64,000 nt of DNA from Prevotella sp. oral taxon 475. GTDB lineage: Bacteria > Bacteroidota > Bacteroidia > Bacteroidales > Bacteroidaceae. Position numbers and translations under genes: made by a program. A model generated the notes under the pieces. That model had not been told where the DNA came from and searched no databases. It saw only the letters and a list, made by a program, of their open reading frames with translations. Positions 15,307 to 23,984 of the stretch are shown piece after piece; the stretch's first letter is position 1; the number at the start of each line of letters is the position of its first letter. Location: assembly GCF_018127805.1 (NCBI RefSeq), contig NZ_CP072334.1, forward strand, positions 434,001 to 498,000, given 5' to 3'.

Positions 15307-18300
15307 ATGTGTAATTTATTTCCAGACGAGCAAGTGGCAGTTGATTTTTCCGTCAAAATACCCATTTTTATAGGAAAAAATAAAAAGACCTATTATATTG
15401 GGAAAGAGAAAGGTATCCTTAAAAAGTATGAGGGTAATGCCTTTTCAGGCTATGAGTTTCATACCATACATGGATTTGTCTATTTTCTGTCGAAAAATAA
15501 AGATAAATATCCCACCGAGAGCTATAATGCAGTATTTTATCTTCAATTGGAGAAGGAACAAGAACTAACTTTAGAAGCAATCCAAAGTTGTAAGAAAAAA
15601 CTGCTTGTCGGAAAACATCCATCTGTTTCAAAAATTGTTTCTTCTTGGTATAATGGATTTCAATACAAACAGGAAAAACAAAACGAATCAGGAACCATTG
15701 TACAATATGGACTGCGCCCGCCTCAAATCGGTGCATTACATTCAATCTTAGCACACTGGAGTATTTCAAACAAATCAGCTTTGGTTGTAATGCCGACTGG
15801 GACTGGAAAAACAGAAACGATGCTCTGTCTATCAATAGCAAATCAAAATGAAAAAACATTAGTTATCGTCCCGACAGATTCATTACGAACACAAATCTCT
15901 AATAAATTTATTGAACTGGGTATTCTTAAAACAGAACCATTTGAAATTGTTGCAAATTCAGTCCTTTATCCAAAGGTTTCTGTACTTAAAACGACCATTG
16001 AAACAGTAGAGGATGCAAAGAAGATATTAGATGCCAATGTAATTGTTTCCACACCTCAAATTCTGACAAACCTCCTCAAAACAGGGAAAAGTAATATTTT
16101 AAATCTGATAGTTCAGCAATGTAATAATTTGATTGTAGATGAGGCACATCATATCGCAGCAAAAACTTGGAAAGAAATAAAGTTAAAATTTGAAGTCGCA
16201 GAAAAACCTGTATTGCTATTCACAGCAACCCCATTCAGAAATGATGGTGGTCGTATTGAAGGAGAAATCATATATAACTATCCTCTGTCTTTGGCACAAA
16301 GAGACAAGTATTATGAAAAAATCACATTTATCCCTATCGTAGATTTTAATCCCGCAACGGCCGATGAAAAGATTGCAGAAAAGGCTATTAACACACTAAA
16401 AAGAGATCTTGAAGCCGGATATGACCATATTTTAATGGCTCGTGTTGATGAGAGAAAAAAAGCAGAAGAAATTTACGAACAGATATATAAAAAACACTCA
16501 AAGTATTCTCCAGTCTTAATTCATAGTGGAATATCAAAAGTATCACAGCGAGAAATACTTGAAGGAATTAAAGAAAAACGACACCGAATTATTGTTTGTG
16601 TAGATATGCTTGGAGAAGGATTCGACCTTCCCCAATTAAAAATTTGTGCAATGCACGAAATGCACAAAAATATAACAACATCCTTCCAGTTCATTGGGAG
16701 GTTTACACGGACAACAGGAAGTAATCTTGGAACAGCGACTGTTATTGCTAATATCGTTGACAATAGATTTAAAGGTGTGTTAAATGAACTATATCGTAAA
16801 GATTCGGATTGGGATAAAATCATAAGCCAATCAAATGAAGATATTATCGGGAGCATTGTTAAAGAAGAAAGTTTCTTTAAGAACTTTTCGGACGTACCGA
16901 TACCACACAAAATACCTCTACGGAACATTATGCCAGCTATGAGCACTGTGGTATTTAAACTTTATGATAGCAATGTCTTTTGGCATCCTGAAAAGTATAT
17001 TGATTATTTCAAAAATAAAAAATATGAAACTGTTGCTGTTGAACATACTAAAAAGAATTTGCAAGTAATCATTGCACGTAACACGGAAAAAGTTGCTTGG
17101 GGAAAAATCGACGACCTGATTAATACGGAATACGACTTGTATATTGCATATTTGAACCCAGAGCAGAAACTTTTATATATCAACAGTTCAAATAATGGGT
17201 CTACTCATGATAAACTTGCAGAAGCATTAGTTGGTAAAAATATTTCTTTATACAATGAAAGTGATATATACAGGGTCTTGCATAATGTTTTTCAGTTGGA
17301 GTTGTTTAATCTTGGATTAAAATCACACTTGGATGGACCTATTAGTTTTACAATGTATGCAGGAAATGGAATTGTCAAAGGATTAAGCGAGATAGACAAA
17401 GGAATGCATAGTTCAAATTTATTTGGAACAGGATATGAAGACGGAGAAAAAATAACTATTGGATGTTCTAATAAGGGGCGTGTATGGACAAAGTTGGTTA
17501 AATCTATACCGGATTATTGTGAATGGTGTGATAAGATAGGAAGTAAATTGCTAGATGAAAGGATTGATACAAAAAATATTTTTGATTTTATTCAAAAGCC
17601 CGAAAGAATATCAACTTTTCCCTCGGGAAAAGTTCCAATATCAATCAAATGGAATGAGAAGTTTTACTATGACCCTCTATCAGCGATTGATGACTCCAAC
17701 TTGCTAATAGACCATAACATCGAGTTAGTAGCCTATACCTCCAATACTATTGATTTTGATATTATCACGGGAAATAGTATATCTTCATATAAGTTGGAAT
17801 TAGATGAAGATAAGAATGGTCGAGGATATAAATATAGCCTCATAAAAGGAAATCCAATTATTGTAAGTCAAAGAAAAGAAAGTAAAGACATTATAGATTT
17901 ATTCTTTGAGTATCCCCCTATCATATGGTTTCAAGACAATTCAAAAATGTACAATGATTTATTTTTCTTGTTCAACTATAAGTCCCCTATTTTCGATACG
18001 AAAAAGATATTGGTGTATAATTGGGACGGCGTCGATATTACTAAAGAATCGCAGAAAAAAACGAAACAGGAAGATTCGATACAGTATAGAATACTTGAGC
18101 TATTGAAGAAAGAATCGGAGTATGATATTATTTTTGACGATGACGATGCAAATGAGGCAAGCGATATCATCGCAATAAAAGGATATCAGTCAGAACATAA
18201 CAAACTTATATTTGAATTATATCATTGTAAATTTTCTTCCAACAAGAAACCTGGAGGGCGGTTGAAAGATTTATATGAAGTATGTGGGCAAGCACAAAGA

Positions 18301-18600
18301 AGTTATCATTGGAGGCATAATGCTATAGAGTTATTAAAGCATATGAACCGTAGAAATAGCACTCGACTTACGCAAGGAGGACCTTCACGCTTTGAAAAAG
18401 GTGGTGATAATGAATTACTGATAATCCAAAATATGCTATCATCGAGTTATTGCGATATTGAATTCCATATATATGTAGTTCAACCAGGAATAGAAAAGAA
18501 TAAATTAGTCAACAGCCCAGGTTCATTGTCACTACTTGGCGCAACGGACTTGTTGTTAAAGAGAACGGGGAATGAATTTTATATAATCACTAACGAATAA
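15307..18600 (+). CDS. Large superfamily II helicase with possible C-terminal nuclease domain (candidate defence protein)
   Basis: 1097 residues, AT-rich compared with the flanking chromosome. An N-terminal region of about 130 residues is of unknown type. The helicase core follows: LRPPQIGALHSIL near 137, Walker A MPTGTGKT at 162-169, DEAHH from 278, LLFTATPFRNDGG near 304 and QFIGRFTRT from 461. Residues 540-900 match nothing I recognise. Near the C-terminus, Asp 953 (ASDIIAIK) and FELYHCKFSS with Glu 970 and Lys 975 resemble a PD-(D/E)XK-type nuclease core, followed by GGRLKDLYEVCGQAQRS. Helicase-nuclease fusions of this size on mobile elements are often anti-phage or restriction factors. 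The helicase call is firm; nuclease and defence are inference. The next gene starts directly after its stop codon. Confidence 0.85.
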   Translation: MCNLFPDEQVAVDFSVKIPIFIGKNKKTYYIGKEKGILKKYEGNAFSGYEFHTIHGFVYFLSKNKDKYPTESYNAVFYLQLEKEQELTLEAIQSCKKKLLVGKHPSVSKIVSSWYNGFQYKQEKQNESGTIVQYGLRPPQIGALHSILAHWSISNKSALVVMPTGTGKTETMLCLSIANQNEKTLVIVPTDSLRTQISNKFIELGILKTEPFEIVANSVLYPKVSVLKTTIETVEDAKKILDANVIVSTPQILTNLLKTGKSNILNLIVQQCNNLIVDEAHHIAAKTWKEIKLKFEVAEKPVLLFTATPFRNDGGRIEGEIIYNYPLSLAQRDKYYEKITFIPIVDFNPATADEKIAEKAINTLKRDLEAGYDHILMARVDERKKAEEIYEQIYKKHSKYSPVLIHSGISKVSQREILEGIKEKRHRIIVCVDMLGEGFDLPQLKICAMHEMHKNITTSFQFIGRFTRTTGSNLGTATVIANIVDNRFKGVLNELYRKDSDWDKIISQSNEDIIGSIVKEESFFKNFSDVPIPHKIPLRNIMPAMSTVVFKLYDSNVFWHPEKYIDYFKNKKYETVAVEHTKKNLQVIIARNTEKVAWGKIDDLINTEYDLYIAYLNPEQKLLYINSSNNGSTHDKLAEALVGKNISLYNESDIYRVLHNVFQLELFNLGLKSHLDGPISFTMYAGNGIVKGLSEIDKGMHSSNLFGTGYEDGEKITIGCSNKGRVWTKLVKSIPDYCEWCDKIGSKLLDERIDTKNIFDFIQKPERISTFPSGKVPISIKWNEKFYYDPLSAIDDSNLLIDHNIELVAYTSNTIDFDIITGNSISSYKLELDEDKNGRGYKYSLIKGNPIIVSQRKESKDIIDLFFEYPPIIWFQDNSKMYNDLFFLFNYKSPIFDTKKILVYNWDGVDITKESQKKTKQEDSIQYRILELLKKESEYDIIFDDDDANEASDIIAIKGYQSEHNKLIFELYHCKFSSNKKPGGRLKDLYEVCGQAQRSYHWRHNAIELLKHMNRRNSTRLTQGGPSRFEKGGDNELLIIQNMLSSSYCDIEFHIYVVQPGIEKNKLVNSPGSLSLLGATDLLLKRTGNEFYIITNE

Positions 18601-19149
18601 ATGAAAGTCGATAATATATTGAACAAGATACTGCAAATAGAGCATGGTTTTCAGCACATCATTGATGGAGCCGACGAATTCCTTTCTACATACTCAAAAG
18701 AACAGTGCTTTGAATTTGCACTTGAATTGTTAAAGCACGAAGCCTATCAAGCACGAATGTTAGCAACAACGATATTGGGTAGATTGGCAGCAGAGAATAA
18801 TAATGCCCTTTACTTTCTGAAAGAGCGAATAAGCACCGATGAAAATTGGCGTGTGCAGGAAATGCTTGCAAAGGCCTTCGATGAAGTTTGCAAACACAGA
18901 GGATATGAAACGTCCTTACCTCTCATAGAAGAGTGGATAAATGACGATAATCCGAATGTTGTCCGTGCTGTAACAGAGGGATTGAGAATTTGGACAAGTC
19001 GCCCGTATTTCAAAGAAAAACCATCGGTAGCTATTGCTCTAATCAGTAAGCACAAAGCACATGAGAGCGAATATCTTCGGAAATCCGTGGGAAACGCTTT
19101 GAAAGATATAAGCAAGAAACATCGTGAATTGATACGAGCCGAAGTATAG
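18601..19149 (+). CDS. HEAT-repeat protein related to AlkC/AlkD DNA alkylation repair proteins
   Basis: 182 residues, starting at the base after the helicase stop, so the two are expressed as a unit. The protein is a row of helical pairs: EQCFEFALELLKHEAYQARM, WRVQEMLAKAFDEVC, NPNVVRAVTEGLRIW and a C-terminal EYLRKSVGNALKDISKKH. The last segment resembles the conserved C-terminal repeat of AlkC-type glycosylases (RRSVANHLNDI-like). It is shorter than a full AlkC or AlkD and I cannot identify the catalytic Asp or Glu with confidence. It may be a DNA-binding scaffold that targets the helicase, or a reduced glycosylase. Confidence 0.75.
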   Translation: MKVDNILNKILQIEHGFQHIIDGADEFLSTYSKEQCFEFALELLKHEAYQARMLATTILGRLAAENNNALYFLKERISTDENWRVQEMLAKAFDEVCKHRGYETSLPLIEEWINDDNPNVVRAVTEGLRIWTSRPYFKEKPSVAIALISKHKAHESEYLRKSVGNALKDISKKHRELIRAEV

Positions 19150-19223
19150 CAATGGGATTTATCCAATCCACGAGTTCTGTTTACTTATAAACTTGCAACT
19201 AAGTTGTTGAAATAAAGATTGCA

Positions 19224-20024
19224 ATGAATAAAGCGATTCTCTTTATATTCTCTGGACTGCCAGCAGTAGGAAAATCCACGCTTGCAAAGTCTGTTGTAAA
19301 GTATTTCGAAGCGGTTTACCTACGCATTGATACCATTGAACAAGGTTTGAAAGACTTATGCCATATCGATATTGAGGGGGAAGGCTATCGGCTGGCATAT
19401 CGTATGGCAGCCGACAATCTGCAATTGGGCAACAATGTAGTGGCTGATTGCTGCAACCCTATTGAACTGACAAGGCGAGAATGGGAAGATGTTGCTGTCA
19501 ATAACAACTGCCGTTTCGTAAACATTGAGGTTGTTTGTTCGGATAAGACAGAACACAAAAAGCGTGCAGAACAGAGAAATGCAGAAGTAGCAAATATGAA
19601 ACTACCTGTGTGGAACGACATAGAAAACCGAGAATATCACGAGTGGCACAAAAACCGCATCATCATTGACACAGCAGGAAAGACCATTAAACAATGCCAA
19701 ACCGAACTAAAAGAAAAGGTTGCCGATAGTCTTTCGCAAAAAGGAGATGGTCAAGAATATGAAAGCATAGACGATTCGCTGAAAGCAACCATCATAGAAA
19801 AGCTCTGTTATACAAAATTTGTGTATGACAGAATAAACCGAAAGCTCGGACTTTATCTATCGCCACAAGAAATAGAAAGTTTTATTTCAGACATTATCAT
19901 GCATACAGACACGAATCATTTCCTGAAAAAAGGAAAGAACTATTATATAACTAATGATACAGAACATATCCGTATCACCGTTAACTCTTGTACATTCAGA
20001 GTTATTTCAACTGATAAAATATAA
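19224..20024 (+). CDS. P-loop kinase fused to a DUF3781-like domain
   Basis: 266 residues. Residues 1-170 are a small P-loop kinase: FIFSGLPAVGKSTLAKSV is the Walker A region, LRIDTIEQG the next strand, and NNVVADCCNPIELTRREW with a later VEVVC-like strand (NIEVVCSDKTEHKKR) gives the fold of zeta-toxin or chloramphenicol-phosphotransferase-like kinases. Residues about 186-266 (EKLCYTKFVYDRINRKLGL, then FLKKGKNYYITN and IRITVNSCTFRVI) match my memory of DUF3781, normally a free-standing protein of some 80 residues. The fusion suggests the two activities act on one substrate. Substrate unknown. It starts 74 bp after the HEAT gene and precedes the ClbS-like gene by nine bases. Confidence 0.78.
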   Translation: MNKAILFIFSGLPAVGKSTLAKSVVKYFEAVYLRIDTIEQGLKDLCHIDIEGEGYRLAYRMAADNLQLGNNVVADCCNPIELTRREWEDVAVNNNCRFVNIEVVCSDKTEHKKRAEQRNAEVANMKLPVWNDIENREYHEWHKNRIIIDTAGKTIKQCQTELKEKVADSLSQKGDGQEYESIDDSLKATIIEKLCYTKFVYDRINRKLGLYLSPQEIESFISDIIMHTDTNHFLKKGKNYYITNDTEHIRITVNSCTFRVISTDKI

Positions 20025-20033
20025 AAAAAAACA

Positions 20034-20567
20034 ATGGCACGAGCAACAACAAAAGTGGATTTAATAACATCTGCTAATGGACAATTTGAGAAGATGTGGA
20101 AGCTCATAGACAGTATGAGCGAAGAGCTACAGACAGCAACCTTTGCAGAAAAAATGGCTGCAATGGGCAAAGAAGCACATTGGAGTAGGGACAAAAATCT
20201 GCGCGATGTACTTGTTCATCTGTATGAATGGCATCAGTTGTTACTGAATTGGATAAACTCCAATCGTGAGGGAGAATGCAAATCTTTTCTTCCTGAGCCT
20301 TATAATTGGAAAACATATCCAGTAATGAACGTGGAGTTTTGGAAGAAACATCAAAACACATCGCTATCAGATGCAAAGGCAATGTTAAAAGAAAGCCATC
20401 AACAAGTAATGGAATTGATTGCAACTTTCTCTGACAACGAACTCTTTAACAAGGGCATATTCGATTGGACGGGCACCTCTACGCTTGGTTCTTATAGTGT
20501 TTCAGCAACTTCAAGCCATTATGATTGGGCGATAAAGAAAATAAAAGTACATATTAAAACACAATAA
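20034..20567 (+). CDS. ClbS/DfsB-family four-helix-bundle protein
   Basis: 177 residues, the normal family length. MARATTKVDLITSANGQFEK, HWSRDKNLRDVLVHLYEWH and LLNWINSNREGE with a C-terminal ATSSHYDWAIKKIK are hallmark segments. ClbS is the self-protection hydrolase against colibactin, and the family is related to DinB-like bundles, but many members have other or unknown substrates. It sits in a row of small single-domain enzymes behind the kinase gene, as often seen in cargo that detoxifies small molecules. Family call is firm, the colibactin link is only by homology. Confidence 0.88.
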   Translation: MARATTKVDLITSANGQFEKMWKLIDSMSEELQTATFAEKMAAMGKEAHWSRDKNLRDVLVHLYEWHQLLLNWINSNREGECKSFLPEPYNWKTYPVMNVEFWKKHQNTSLSDAKAMLKESHQQVMELIATFSDNELFNKGIFDWTGTSTLGSYSVSATSSHYDWAIKKIKVHIKTQ

Positions 20568-20627
20568 ACAAACAATAGAAATCTTATAATAAGGCTAATA
20601 AAGAAACGTGGAAGATAAGAAAAAAGT

Positions 20628-21593
20628 ATGGAACTACAAACAAAACGCCTGCTATTGAGAGCATGGAAAGAAAGCGATGCTGAAGCATTATACAAGTATG
20701 CACGGAATCCGAACGTTGGTCCTATTGCTGGTTGGCCACCGCATACAAGTGTAGAGAACAGTCGTGAAATTATAAAGGCAGTACTCTCTGCTCCTGAAAC
20801 CTATGCGGTTGTGTTGAAAGAAACTGGCGAAGCTGTCGGCAGCATTGGGATAATGACCGCAAGAAGTGAAATCCACAGTGCAAAAATGGTAGACAATGAG
20901 TGTGAAATAGGTTATTGGATTGGTGAGCCCTATTGGGGACAAGGCTTGATTCCTGAAGCTGTAAACGAATTGCTTCGGTATGCTTTTGAGAACTTACGGC
21001 AAACTACGGTTTGGTGTGGGTACTACGACGGAAACAAGAAATCGAAACGAGCACAAGAGAAATGCGGATTCGTTTACAGCCATACAGAAGAAAATAAACC
21101 TGTTCCATTGCTGAACGAAGTTCGCACAGAACACTTCACAAAAATCAGCCAGCAAGAATGGCGAACTACCTCCCTCGTCGCCATGAACGAAGTAGATGTT
21201 CACAAAAAACAACAAAACATGAAAGAAAAGTCTATCATATCTCATCAAGCCGACGGGCAAACATTCTTGGAAGTCCTTTCAGAAAAACAATTCATCGGCT
21301 GTGTGCAAGACGCCTTAGACTTGATAGGCGAATTCTTCGGGCAGTATTACGATGGAATAATAATCCACGAGCATAACATTTCTCCCCACTTCTTCGAACT
21401 AAAAACAAGACTCGCGGGCGATATTCTTTAAAAGTTCTCTAACTATCGCCTTCGCCTTGCCATCGTCGGCGATTGGTCGAAATATACCAGCCATAGTCTC
21501 GCCGCTTTCATCGTCGAAAGTAACAGAGGTCGCATGGTAAATTTCGCCACCTCAACCGAAGAAGCTGTGGCGTTATTATCGAGGTTTAAGTAA
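20628..21593 (+). pseudogene. GNAT acetyltransferase fused to a DUF4180-like domain, interrupted by an in-frame TAA
   Basis: The first open part (20628-21431, 267 residues) holds a RimJ-type GNAT domain: RLLLRAWKESDAEALYKYAR, CEIGYWIGEPYWGQGLIPEA and NKKSKRAQEKCGF. From Met 198 (base 21219) a second domain begins, with FIGCVQDALDLIGEFF and IIIHEHNISPHFFELKTRL, as in the DUF4180 family. At 21429-21431 a TAA stands where family members have Gln (CAA would differ by one base); the same frame then continues to 21593 with KFSNYRLRLAIVGDWSKY and GRMVNFATSTEEAVALL, the rest of DUF4180. So one nonsense change truncates the second domain. The GNAT part may still work. Confidence 0.8.
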
Positions 21594-21668
21594 ACTACTA
21601 AAACAGAAATCGATGCAATCAACCTGTTTAGAACATTACACACACTAACATTAAAGGGAAAATAAACG

Positions 21669-22713
21669 ATGGAAGATTATTATAACGTGAGTTCGATATA
21701 AGAAGTTTCTCCAATATATTATCTATAAGGCACTTAGAGATGTAATAAACTCCAAAATAAAGAAATAATCTTGTAATTCGAGTATTTATTACCACTTAAA
21801 AGAGTTATAGAGTTTTATTTTATCTAATCAAGTCTATTTTAAGAAGAATTGATTATAACCTAATATGATTATAATCAATAAGAAACGGAATATTTTCATT
21901 CAATTCTTATATCGAACTCACGTTATTATAAGACAAATAAGGAAGCATGGAATGCAAGAACAAAAATTCATTTGCACTCTTCATTTTACGACTTGGATAA
22001 ATTCAAGAAAGAGGTAAAGTCTGTTCCCGACTTGGATTTGTCTTTGTTGGGAGACATTCGGGGAAAGTCTATTCTGCATCTTCAATGTCATTTCGGCATG
22101 GATACGCTGTCCCTGTCAAAGATGGGAGCCAATGTCGTGGGAGTGGATTTCTCGGAAGAGGCTATACAAACGGCAAAGTCTTTGAATGAGGAATTAGGAC
22201 TGAATGCACAATTCTGCTGCTGCAACATCTACGATGCACCTGTCGTGCTGCAAGGACAACAGTTTGATATTGTATATACATCTTACGGTGTTGTTAATTG
22301 GTTGCCCGACTTAACCCAATGGGGACATGTAATTTCACAAATGCTGAAAGACTGTGGAAGGTTCGTTATAGTGGAATTTCACCCCGTATTATGGATGTTC
22401 AATGAAGATTTTTCTCAAGTCCGATATGCTTATTCGCGCAAAGAACCTTACGTTGTGGAAGAAGCAACCTACACAGATTCGGAAAATGACAATCGGCAAA
22501 AGACTGTTACGTGGAATCACGGGGCTGGCTATAGTGCTGAATGGTTTGCTCTGTAATGGTTTGCAGATAAAGTCTTTCGAAGAGTATGATTACTCGCTTT
22601 TCAACCTGTTCGGGAACATGATTGCCGAAAAGAACGGAACGTTCAAAATCGCAGGAAAGAATGGTGAGATACCGATGCTGTTTTCTGTTGTTGCCGTGAA
22701 ACCTCCAAGATGA
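21669..22713 (+). pseudogene. Class I SAM-dependent methyltransferase, broken by an insertion and a frameshift
   Basis: The original start is the ATG at 21669 (MEDYY), followed after 17 bp by a 237-bp insertion (21686-21922). Removing it with one copy of the 9-bp duplication restores MEDYYKTNKEAWNARTK and joins in frame to the body at 21972. The body has SILHLQCHFGMDTLSLSKMG (SAM-binding motif I), NVVGVDFSEEAI and FDIVYTSYGVVNWLPDL. At 22521-22524 a run of four G shifts the frame: the current frame ends at 22556, while dropping one G continues HGLAIVLNGLLCNGLQIKSF to the family C-terminus and a stop at 22713. A truncated protein from the TTG at 21972 is conceivable but unlikely to be active. 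Confidence 0.88.
21686..21922. mobile_element. MITE-like insertion with 19-bp perfect terminal inverted repeats
   Basis: 237 bp starting CGTGAGTTCGATATAAGAA and ending in its exact reverse complement, flanked on both sides by TTATTATAA (21677-21685 and 21923-21931), which looks like a 9-bp target duplication. It has no gene. It is AT-rich and sits inside the 5' end of the methyltransferase gene. It was probably moved by a transposase encoded elsewhere. The duplication length is slightly uncertain because the terminal repeats and flanks share an ATAA. Confidence 0.85.
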
Positions 22714-22769
22714 AGGAAAATTTGATAAGAAAGAAACGGCATGACTATTGAGAAAAGGTCGTGAGATAT

Positions 22770-22812
22770 AAAGAACTTGTTCCATTAAGTACAGAGCAAG
22801 TTCTTTCTGTTT
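22770..22812 (+). terminator. Terminator behind the methyltransferase pseudogene
   Basis: AAAGAACTTG (22770-22779) pairs with CAAGTTCTTT (22797-22806) and is followed by CTGTTT. It lies 57 bp after the old stop codon and would end the cargo transcript. Confidence 0.6.
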
Positions 22813-22900
22813 AATCTGCTTCAAGTTCCGTTGTTTATCGGATAAATTAATTTATTTTTTCTTAAACTACTTTATTGTATGGAGTTAGATAAACTCGGAA

Positions 22901-23359
22901 TTACCTGTATCTCTTCATAATGTATTTCAGCCTTGGAGTCTCAATTACTTCATTGATTTCAAACCCAAGTTTCTCATAAATCCTCTTTGCTTTTTGGTTG
23001 AAATCAAAGACCGTTAGGGAAATACTTTTAATATTATCATCCTCAAGAATGAAATCTACAAATCTTTTTAGGGCCTCAGTCCCAAAGCCCAATCCTGTTT
23101 TTCGGGAATCTATTACAAATCTACCTATGTGTATGTTATCCTTGCCAATTCGTACTTCTTGTATCATTCCGATAAATTCCCCTTGGTTGAATATCGAAAA
23201 CACATTTCCCAAGTCCTTTATTTTATCATAGTCCAGCGGGTAAGAAATTTTGGGACCCATCCATTGCTCCTGAAACTCTTTTCCTTGTTCATTGGACCAT
23301 TCACATAAAAGCAAGGCATTGTCTTTATTTATTCCCTTTTCAATTCTAATATCCCTCAT
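22901..23359 (-). CDS. GNAT family N-acetyltransferase
   Basis: 152 residues from the ATG at 23359. An upstream extension to 23422 is rejected because a TATCTTTG promoter element (23385-23392) lies within it. The protein begins MRDIRIEKGINKDNALLLCE; the acetyl-CoA-binding region is IGRFVIDSRKTGLGFGTEAL (motif A, R-x-x-G-x-G-x) and the C-terminal motif B is VFDFNQKAKRIYEKLGFEI. Substrate unknown. It is convergent with the rest of the cargo and is read in the same direction as the integrases. Confidence 0.88.
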   Translation of the reverse strand: MRDIRIEKGINKDNALLLCEWSNEQGKEFQEQWMGPKISYPLDYDKIKDLGNVFSIFNQGEFIGMIQEVRIGKDNIHIGRFVIDSRKTGLGFGTEALKRFVDFILEDDNIKSISLTVFDFNQKAKRIYEKLGFEINEVIETPRLKYIMKRYR

Positions 23360-23384
23360 CTCGTTAAAAGTTTCGGTTATATTG

Positions 23385-23392
23385 CAAAGATA
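23385..23392 (-). promoter_or_regulatory. -7 element of the GNAT gene
   Basis: TATCTTTG on the minus strand, 25 bp before the chosen ATG; TTG about 23 bp further upstream is a possible -33 element. Confidence 0.55.
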
Positions 23393-23508
23393 TACAAATT
23401 GTTTGAAATATAAAACAAGCATCGCCTTGCTTTTCGATGCAAAAGTTGCAAACTGTAGTTTGTTGTAGTAATAGCGATTTCTCCTTTCTGACTACACAAT
23501 GCCAATCC

Positions 23509-23575
23509 TTTTTCTTTCACCGTATTATCCCTCCTTGTAGTAATGTAGTAAGATAATATCGGTGAAAGAAAAAAG
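23509..23575. repeat. Twenty-base inverted repeat between the GNAT gene and the integrase operon
   Basis: TTTTCTTTCACCG followed by TATTATC on the left pairs with GATAATATCGGTGAAAG and AAAA on the right, with one bulged base. The loop is about 22 bp. It lies between the end of the 134-residue gene and the GNAT promoter. The T and A runs are inside the stem, so a classic terminator is uncertain. Confidence 0.6.
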
Positions 23576-23579
23576 TGTA

Positions 23580-23984
23580 TCAATTGATACTGCCACTTCC
23601 GTATAGAAATATCTGTTTTACCATAGGTGTGGGGTGTTGTAACTCTTGGCAGATGTGTTTTCTGAACAAGTGGGCTTCCATGCTGTCCAATTGATAAGAC
23701 AAAGCGATGATGATTGTGAGTGGATAAAGCGGAGCATATCCTCGCAGTCGTCCGTTCACATAGACTTCCTGCTCCCCTGTATCCCTTTCGTCGGGTTGCA
23801 GGGGAGAGACTTTTAGTAGAAGTTGCAGACGATAATTGAGCTTCCTCCATGTTACACTAAAGAAATCTACCAGTTCACTCTCTGTCATGGCTATATCGCC
23901 TTTGCCTTTGCGAATGATTTGCATCTTGTCGCCCCACTCGAAATAGCTGCACTCTCTTTTTGTCTGATGGTGATTGACATTCAT
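23580..23984 (-). CDS. Hypothetical protein coupled to the integrase gene
   Basis: 134 residues. I recognise no named family. The start overlaps the stop of the integrase gene by four bases, so it is translated from the integrase transcript. Visible features are a mixed helix-rich body (MTESELVDFFSVTWRKLNYR and PLYPLTIIIALSYQLDSMEA) and no signal peptide. The coupling with an integrase suggests a role in integration or excision, for instance as an accessory DNA-binding factor. That is inference only. Confidence 0.6.
   Translation of the reverse strand: MNVNHHQTKRECSYFEWGDKMQIIRKGKGDIAMTESELVDFFSVTWRKLNYRLQLLLKVSPLQPDERDTGEQEVYVNGRLRGYAPLYPLTIIIALSYQLDSMEAHLFRKHICQELQHPTPMVKQIFLYGSGSIN

Noticed and set aside
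23377..23850. 157-codon gene overlapping the integrase-coupled hypothetical gene
   Set aside because: A different frame of the same strand; the 134-residue frame is better because of its ATGA overlap with the integrase.
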